Positions 56,728 to 64,000 of a stretch of 64,000 nucleotides of DNA are shown here, in pieces. The DNA is taken from NCBI GenBank assembly GCA_940671915.1, contig CALNVZ010003426.1, positions 41,027,603 to 41,091,602 of the forward strand. The letters are read 5' to 3'. Positions within the stretch are counted from its first letter, which is position 1. The number at the start of each line of letters is the position of its first letter. This DNA is from Paracentrotus lividus (lineage: Eukaryota > Echinodermata > Echinoidea > Camarodonta > Echinidae). The translations under genes and the position numbers were made by a program. The notes below the pieces were generated by a model. The model was given only the letters and a program-made list of their open reading frames with translations, ran no database searches and was not told the DNA's origin.

Positions 56728-59700
56728 CAGCTGATTGCTTTCGGCAGGAAGAGGAAAGTTTCCACCTGCGGCTGACATTAATAGACAATTTCACGGTAAA
56801 GTGTATCCGAGTATCGTTCGATCTCCGCCTTCGTACGATTTAAATAATGCCGTTGATTATTGTCGCCACGTTTATGTTTTGTAGAGTATTTATCTCTTTC
56901 TGAATAGAAAAGAAAGAAAAGGTCGATAGTGTATCATCCCTGTAGCATTTTTCCATAACCAATCTTCCTTCCGGAAAAATATGTTGTCGATTACTAGTGC
57001 ATGACCTGTGTGACGCACATCAAAAGTATATACAATATAAATCACAATTATGTATATATCATTTGACGTGTGAGTAATGGTAGCTTACATAATTGAATCA
57101 AAGACTCTACTCCAAATATATATAACCTAGAAGCGGATCCAGCATCAACTCTGACACCGAATTGTATCGGTACATGCATAGGCAAAATGGAGTCACTATT
57201 ATAATCCCCCAGACAATTTGGACGATGAAATGCTTTTCAGAGCTGAAACTGGATCCCGGCATGTAGCGTTCACGTTATTAGATTATACTTGTATCACCCA
57301 AAATGAAATTGATGTGTATAGTACAAGAGGTGAGCAAAAATTGATAAGTTTGTGATGATGAAGATAATATGTTAAGAGATCTGAATTAATATTAGGCTTA
57401 GGTTCTTAGATTTTGAAGTGAAATAAGATTGGAAGTTTTTTTTTAAATGCATTTTTTTTTTTTGTGGAAGCTTAAACGAAGTCATATTGCCTGGATTTAA
57501 ATCTATTTTAACATGTTTAATCTGATTCAATGTCGTACAAACCTTCTTCAATGCTTTTGTCATGCTTCGAAAGTATTTGGAGACTCATAACTATCGTCAG
57601 TATATTTGCTTGAGTTAAACCTTCAATGTGCATCGATCTCTCTACATAATTCATAACTAATAATTATGTTGAGGGGGACTGCTGAATAAATTTGTTGCTG
57701 TTTTAGTTGCGAATTTAAAATATTTAAGCCATTTGCCTTGACTCTAAATATTTGCTTCTATTGGTTCACCATATTTTAGAGTGTAAAAGCATGAGTAAAT
57801 GTTGATAAAATTAGTGTAAACTTGTTCAATAATTATAGAAGTATTGGATGTTTGAAGTTTTAAAACAATGTATTTAAACGAAGACATAAAATTACTTGCT
57901 ATTGACTATTTTGGGATAATTCTTATTCATAACCATAACTATGGTTAGAGTAACTTAATATGGATAATAAAATTTTACTTGACCTATATTAACCACTCAT
58001 TTTAAATTGTATTATTTTAGTAACATATTTTATTTTTACTAATTTCTATTTCAATTTTCTTTTCTTATTTTTATTTATTTATTTTATTTTATGTTATCAT
58101 CATTTTTTTATTTATTTATTTATTTCTTTCTTTATTTCTTTTCTTTCTTTTCTTTCTTTTCTTTTTTTCTTTTTTTTTTTTTTTTTTTTTTTTTTGGGGG
58201 GGGGCGGGTATTAAAGATAATACAGTGTTAACCATAGAATACGAATCAACTAAAAACAAATAAAAAAGGGGACAAATGGTTACTTTAAGGAAAGACATGT
58301 CCTGCACTTTATCACTGATATCCAAATAACTCGGCCAACAATACTTAATTTAGTATATGAAGATAATAAATGTATTCATTCGTTATTTGTATAATTAGGC
58401 CCACTCACTGACTCCACGATAGGTCATTTAGAGAAAACCAATTCTCCATAGTAGGGACTATGGAAGTGAGGCAACATAGTAAATAAAATTCAAATGCAAA
58501 AGTTTACTACATTACTTTGTGGGGGTATTTTGTTGATGGACTTTGGTCCTTCTCTGAATAATAGGCATTAGAGATTGCTGTAAAAAAAAATGATGTAAAA
58601 ATAAGCCCAAATCAGCACTTGGTCATAGTAAAAATGGTATCCGCCCCAGGCTTACTTTGCGACAATAAACAAGATTTCTATCTTCTAGAATAGCCCTCGT
58701 ATTAATAAAAGTAGGTCGAAAATGACCGTGATTTTTACTATCCAGACCTACTTACGCATAATTTATTTTACTTACAACTTCTACAGCGCCTTTGCTACGT
58801 CAGCAAATTTAACCATTAATACTATCATTTTTTTTTGCAAAGACGTAAGCGTTAGAAGATGTACTGATATGTGTGACATATGAATCAAAAACATTTTGAA
58901 CACATGAACTTTATATATAAAGCATTTCGGGGGACTAGAGATTACTTATAAGGAAAGACATGCAAGATGATTCATGTATAAATCTCAATTCAAATTTATT
59001 TAAATCGGAATCTAAATGTTACAAAATTATGGAAGATTGCATGTAATTACATCCCGCTATAAGAAAGAGATATCTACAGAATGGCATCATCTTTTTTAAA
59101 CATAATTAATATATAAAAGCAATCATCTGAATAAGATCACACGAGAGCTTTCTCTCTTTTTTTTTTTTTTTTTTTTACCGTAAACACAAATTAAAAAAGA
59201 AATTTTAATATGACTTAGAAAGGAACCTGTAGGTTAAGAAATCCAGAATTCTGTATTCAAGCGCGGATTTTAATTCCATTCTTCAAGTTCAGTAACAGAT
59301 TCTTGACAAGAAGCAAGTTTTTTTAACTGCGAAAAATACGAGAGCATATATTTTAAAAAATTAAATATACGCGATGTCTAGATAGAAATGGTTTTCGAGT
59401 TCGTTTATTTGTTCAAAAAGTGCAGTTTAAATCGAGAAGACCTGATTATAAAAACAGCCAAATCCATCTGTTTTTACTGAAAACTGAAACCCAATTTAGA
59501 GGTGCTCGTTTAGGGACAGCACTCAAAGTGCTATATTATGGCTATAAATGGATACATGGATCCTAAATAAAATGATTGGAATTATCATTGATTGGGGTTG
59601 TTTTTATATTCATATATCATCATTAAAGGTATAACAAAAATATTTCTAAAATAAAAATTATATTCAACGGATTTTACGTATTATCATGTCTGAAAGAAGC

Positions 59701-60188
59701 TTTAGTTCATTTTATCGACCTATAGTTAGCTCAGTAAATTTCATCAATCCGAAAGATTTAAACCATTTGTCTGAACGTAGAAAAAAAAATATAAAATGTT
59801 AGACTAATTCTTCTTGAAAATCTTCCAGTACTATAAACAGCTTTAGTTGATGTATTCATTAATCTCCATAACAAGGCACAAAAATGGAATTATTTTCGCG
59901 GTGTTCTACTTTTTTAAATTGGTATTATTTATTATTCTTCGTCTGTCTATTTCCTTCTATCACTTCTTTTTTCTCTTCTCCTTCTTTTGCTATTCCTTTT
60001 TTTTTTTTTCATTTTTTTTTCTCTTAGTTATTTCTCTTCATCATTATCCCTCCTCCCACTTTCATCATTTTTATTATTTTTATTAATTATTTATTTTTAT
60101 TTTTTGGGTGGGAGGGCTCTCCGGTATGTATACACGATGCCAAATAAGCATTTTTTATTACAGTTTTCAAATGTATGTGAGGGTGTGT

Positions 60189-60223
<35 letters not shown>

Positions 60224-60300
60224 TGTGTGTTGTGTGTTGTGTGTGATCATAGTGTTGGAGAGGAGGTTCCTAATTGTGATTGATGAGAAAATCAAATAAA
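56728..60300. other. AT-rich flank with simple repeats, no gene
   Basis: Low-complexity T/C tract at about 58030-58200 ending in a G9 run, T18 near 59157, T/C-rich stretch 59940-60100 and a (GT)n microsatellite at 60188-60242. No ORF shows a domain. Confidence 0.5.
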
Positions 60301-62480
60301 ATATACATTCTTACAGTTCAAACTTTCGCAAAACACTTTCCATAAGGACCGTCACACTGAGGTCGTTCATATAACGTCTTGCCAGTTCTTTAAAAAAATG
60401 GCTGAACGCTTTGGTCGGGTTGGAACTATAAAATTTGAAAATAATTTCTTGATACGATACTAGGCAGTTCATAAATATTCTCGTTACGTCAATTCCGTTT
60501 TTATCGCGTCCGCAATACGTTTGTTACAGTTCAACCGAGTAAGACGCTCGTTCACTCTACCGTTCGTAGCACGTCCAAACCGTCACGAAAGTGCCTATGC
60601 GCACTATGATAAAAAGTTAGGTCACACGTCGTAGTACGTCCTTCCGTTCTGAGGAAGTCCTACCCGTTTAAGGAACGTTATCATCTACGTTTTAATTTAG
60701 AACTGAAGCCAGTACGTATTTTTTAACATGTTAAAAAAAATCGGAATGCCTTTCTGTTCTCAGTCCGTTCGGCCAACCTTCACCAAGTTTCGTAAAGATT
60801 GTAAGCGACTAGCATTCGTAGAAACGGTACCCAATCCCTACTTCACTAATGTCTTATCACCAATGGACCTTCGAACTCACGCTGTCAGTCTCGTCAGTCG
60901 TAGTAACACATCATAATGTAGCCCAGTTTGTAAAGACTAATCATCTCACAAAGATGTCTACATCATCAAGAAACGCAATGCGAGAACATATTGCTTTCTA
61001 GTGTAGACGTGCAAAAATTCCGTCCATTATCACTGCCTGCTCTCTCGCGTTCTCCTTAAAATCATATGTAAACGACGCCTATCAAGCCCGTGCTATAAAG
61101 TCCTACTAATTTTATCGAGCAGATTGCACAGATACGGGTCTCAAAGTCTACAAGCTTTCCATGCTTCCGTGTGTGTGCGCGAGTTGTAGCATTATGATTA
61201 ATGCCACGTAATCAGGCAGAATGTTACTTTCAATTAACATGGTACAGAATATTGTTCTCAGGTGGAGTAGTAGTATAAAGCGAGTTCCAATATATCAGCT
61301 GCTTCAATTGCCACACGATTATATTGTTAACACCTACTAGAAAACTTCGACAACTTGTGTAAAAGATATAAATTAAAAACGAAAAACCGCCAGATAATGC
61401 CTCTCGGTCGATAACAAGAAACGCGATACATTTGAGACCTATATAATTTCTGTGCGGCCATTAAGAATTAAATGATGACAATTAACGGTTAAGTACATGT
61501 TTCGGATACAGTCCCTCTAATACGTCCAGTCACGTCTTCTGCCTCGTCTGCAGTCCGTTTGTTACATCCTATAAGTGAACAAGGCCGTTCCGAAGAACCT
61601 ACCCACACCTTTACACATGCAAAACACCAGAGCCCTACGACCGTGGTCTGAAACCAATCCAAATTTTTAATCCCGCTTCAGCAGGATTTCTTTCACCCCC
61701 CAATTATTTAAGGTTTGGCGCTTAAACCCCAGTTATATGTGTTCACGTTTCCTTAAATTCCCATTTTATCCCCATGTGCAGGAAGTTCAAGACATATACC
61801 TAAACTTACTACACGCAAGATCGTTCCTCCTCATAATATGCCGCGTTTTTTAGTCCGAGATCTGTCAGTAAAATCTGACCCCCGGGGGGGGGGGGGTATA
61901 CCACCAAAACATGTCCTAACTAGGTTGCTGGTCATGGTGGTTTTTCATCCCATTAAATCCCTTAACACCTGAGCATTGTTCTTACGTCGGAGCTACGTTG
62001 CCTCCAACCAGCCCGTCCACACATAGTCCTCGTCTCCTTACCCATCGTACCTCGCCATTGAATCACGTGTCGTGACCTTGTACGAACGTGTCTGGCAACG
62101 CAAAATGCGGTGCCCGTTTCCCATAAAAAAAAACCTAGCCCGTTTTTGCCCATATACCCTTCAATGCTGATCTTACGTAAAACGTCACAGTTCACATCTG
62201 ATAAAAGTCGAATTTATACAAATTCACGATATTGACTAATAGACGTCCTAGCACTATTCTTATAATAGATACTTAATCTTCAAGTACGGTCAATTTCTCC
62301 GTCTGGTAATACCCGATCCATCGACGTTTCAGTACGGTTGGCCGACGCCCGTGTAAATTTTTAGACGAGGAAGCATGAACCCCCGCCGGCCCGATTCCTT
62401 CCCGCTTCCACAACTTTTTCAGAAAAGCCGGACGAGCGTTAGTCCCGATGACAGGGTCAGGTAAAGTCATGTCTGTAAGT
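60301..62480. other. Segment of different composition, no gene
   Basis: Noticeably richer in GC and in CGT/ACG words (acgtcc, ccgtt, gtacg) than the flanks. Short ORFs only, none with a domain. Similar words occur in the small GC-rich element at 44869-45132, so it may be a large related repeat, but I found no inverted ends. Confidence 0.35.
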
Positions 62481-64000
62481 AAGTTTATTTACTAACAATT
62501 ACCAACACCAGCCACTGTACACATCAGACTATGCCCGTTCGGAAAATTTACAAGATTAGTCGTCCTATTAGAACAGCCAGAACTTCCAGCAGTGCATGAC
62601 AGCGGGTATATAAGTTAACTATAAGTTGAGATAATAGCTATAGAATATAAGAAAGTGATCAACAATTTGAGGCTCCTCCCTACCCGAATAGATGTAGGAA
62701 TCACTATTCATATTAAAGCTCTTAAAGCTTCCACCCACTTGAATTCTTGGTCGCGCTTCGCATCCTCATCCATATTCTCAATTGAATTTCATCGCAATTT
62801 TATTCGAGGTACAATGATTAAATAATTCAAGATAAGTATCTTACAATCAACAAATTACCCGTCTAATCTTCTTTCTTATTAAGTGCGTAGAATACTCAGA
62901 CCCCGCATCGAAAAACTATAGAATTAGTTCCGCTAACTTAGCTCAAATTGAATGTGCGAAGATTTACTGTTCAATATTCATCTTAGCGTTCTGCCCTAAT
63001 TTGGTACGGGTAATCTCTCCTTCTCCTACATCCATAACATGTTAATGAATAATACTTTTCATCATTAATATTACAATTAATAAAATGCTCCACTAATATA
63101 CCTAAAGAAATGATATGGGATATAAAAAAAATAAAGGATATCAAACATACACCGCATGAGATACAGTGTGGACGCTCAAGCAAATACGTACCAAACATGT
63201 ATTTGATGAGCCTGATGTCACAGGGCTGATTGGTTATTAACGTTTATTCAAGTTTTTAATTAATGATGCCGTAGCTTCCCAAGTCTTGTATAAGCTCGCG
63301 CTTAACAAAATGGATCCGAGCACACCAGTTTTTTCTGCATTCATAATCGGACGCATCTAAAGTTCATTCCTCTCTTTCATCTCCTTATCTCTTCAGAAGT
63401 ATCAAGAATCTATCGCCTTTACTGTTTGGGTCGGCATACTCAAGCGCATCAATTGGAGTCGACATCGTGAATCAATTTTCGAGGCGAGACGGAAACATTG
63501 CTTCATACTCATGCTATATCTGCCCATCCTTTTTTTTCTCTCCTACTTACGCTGTTTAGAGATTTTGACTCTGAGCATATAACCAGCATACTATCTAGCC
63601 CAATAGGAACGATGACCCAATAAACCGACGTTTATACAAGTCGCCTACTTATCATACAAAAAGGCTTCACTCCAGCAAATTGAACCTATTTTCCAGCACT
63701 GTATAATAATGTATTACCTTATGATAAAAGACATTCCCTCTCAGTCAAGATCCTCTGAAGAACATTACCCCAGATAATATATGGAATCTTAACGAATTTA
63801 TCTTGTCCATTTATAATATATGCACCGAACTACTGCGGATTTATGTCTTTGCAGGTGGTGCTACTAATAACTAAAATCTATTGGTGAGAGTATCCCGAAG
63901 TTCTGTGATGTCATTTAACTCATAGGTGAGCTGTAATCCATTATAATCTTCCATTACAGTTCCCATAGTGTTCTTGTTACCAAAAATCTCCGTGTACATC
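62481..64000. other. AT-rich flank to window end, no gene
   Basis: No coding region or repeat that I can support. Confidence 0.35.

Noticed and set aside
59847..60283. Phe/Leu-rich membrane-like ORFs
   Set aside because: Translation of a T/C-rich tract and a (GT)n repeat.

Overview
The window looks like nuclear DNA of a marine deuterostome invertebrate, most likely an echinoderm (inference). The reasons are one gene with short exons and long AT-rich introns, an IgGFc-binding type ectodomain joined to an adhesion-GPCR core, frequent TACATGTA motifs, and a very dense load of small inverted-repeat transposons. I see nothing bacterial, no rRNA and no CRISPR array. LAYOUT: one plus-strand gene explains almost all of the coding signal. 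Seventeen exons between 3668 and 54129 join with consistent splice phases into 1046 codons. The upstream start exon was not found. In order they encode an IgGFc-binding-like N-terminal domain (4106-5329), a possible micro-exon (10652-10680), the GAIN domain (15653-25373) with a GPS motif and tethered agonist, seven transmembrane helices (31094-45842) and a basic cytoplasmic tail (53935-54129). Poly(A) signals follow at 54154 and 54263. From 54.3 kb to the end I find no convincing gene. MOBILE DNA: the introns are packed with elements that I delimited from their own inverted ends. They include two 0.86-kb TA-flanked copies (549-1409, 16912-17777), a TTAA-flanked piggyBac-type element (6588-7346), and a 2.7-kb element (about 7903-10625). 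A 4.1-kb foldback has arms made of a 160-bp tandem repeat (11157-15253). Two near-complete palindromes follow (21497-23471, 26951-30006), then a 6.8-kb foldback (46337-53112) that carries one copy of a C2H2 zinc-finger ORF in each arm and has an 8-bp target duplication. tRNA-derived SINEs, mariner-like and hAT-like elements fill other places. Several elements end only 22-63 bp upstream of a receptor 3' splice site. ASSEMBLY QUALITY: a 25-N gap at 40252-40276 is flanked by two versions of the same sequence (36.65-40.25 kb and 42.30-44.36 kb) that differ largely by single-base indels. The left version holds broken copies of the TM3 and TM4 exons. This reads as a gap-fill or haplotype artefact. 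Paired, compensating 1-base indels also break the frame inside the GPS exon and the TM2 exon. HOW IT FITS: the one identifiable host gene is a surface receptor. Its ectodomain would contact a ligand or matrix, GAIN self-cleavage at HL/T would expose a TSFAVL tethered agonist, and the 7TM core would signal to G proteins. The most unusual structures are a six-fold tandem repeat of the tail exon with its splice acceptor (53202-53973) and the zinc-finger foldback immediately before it.
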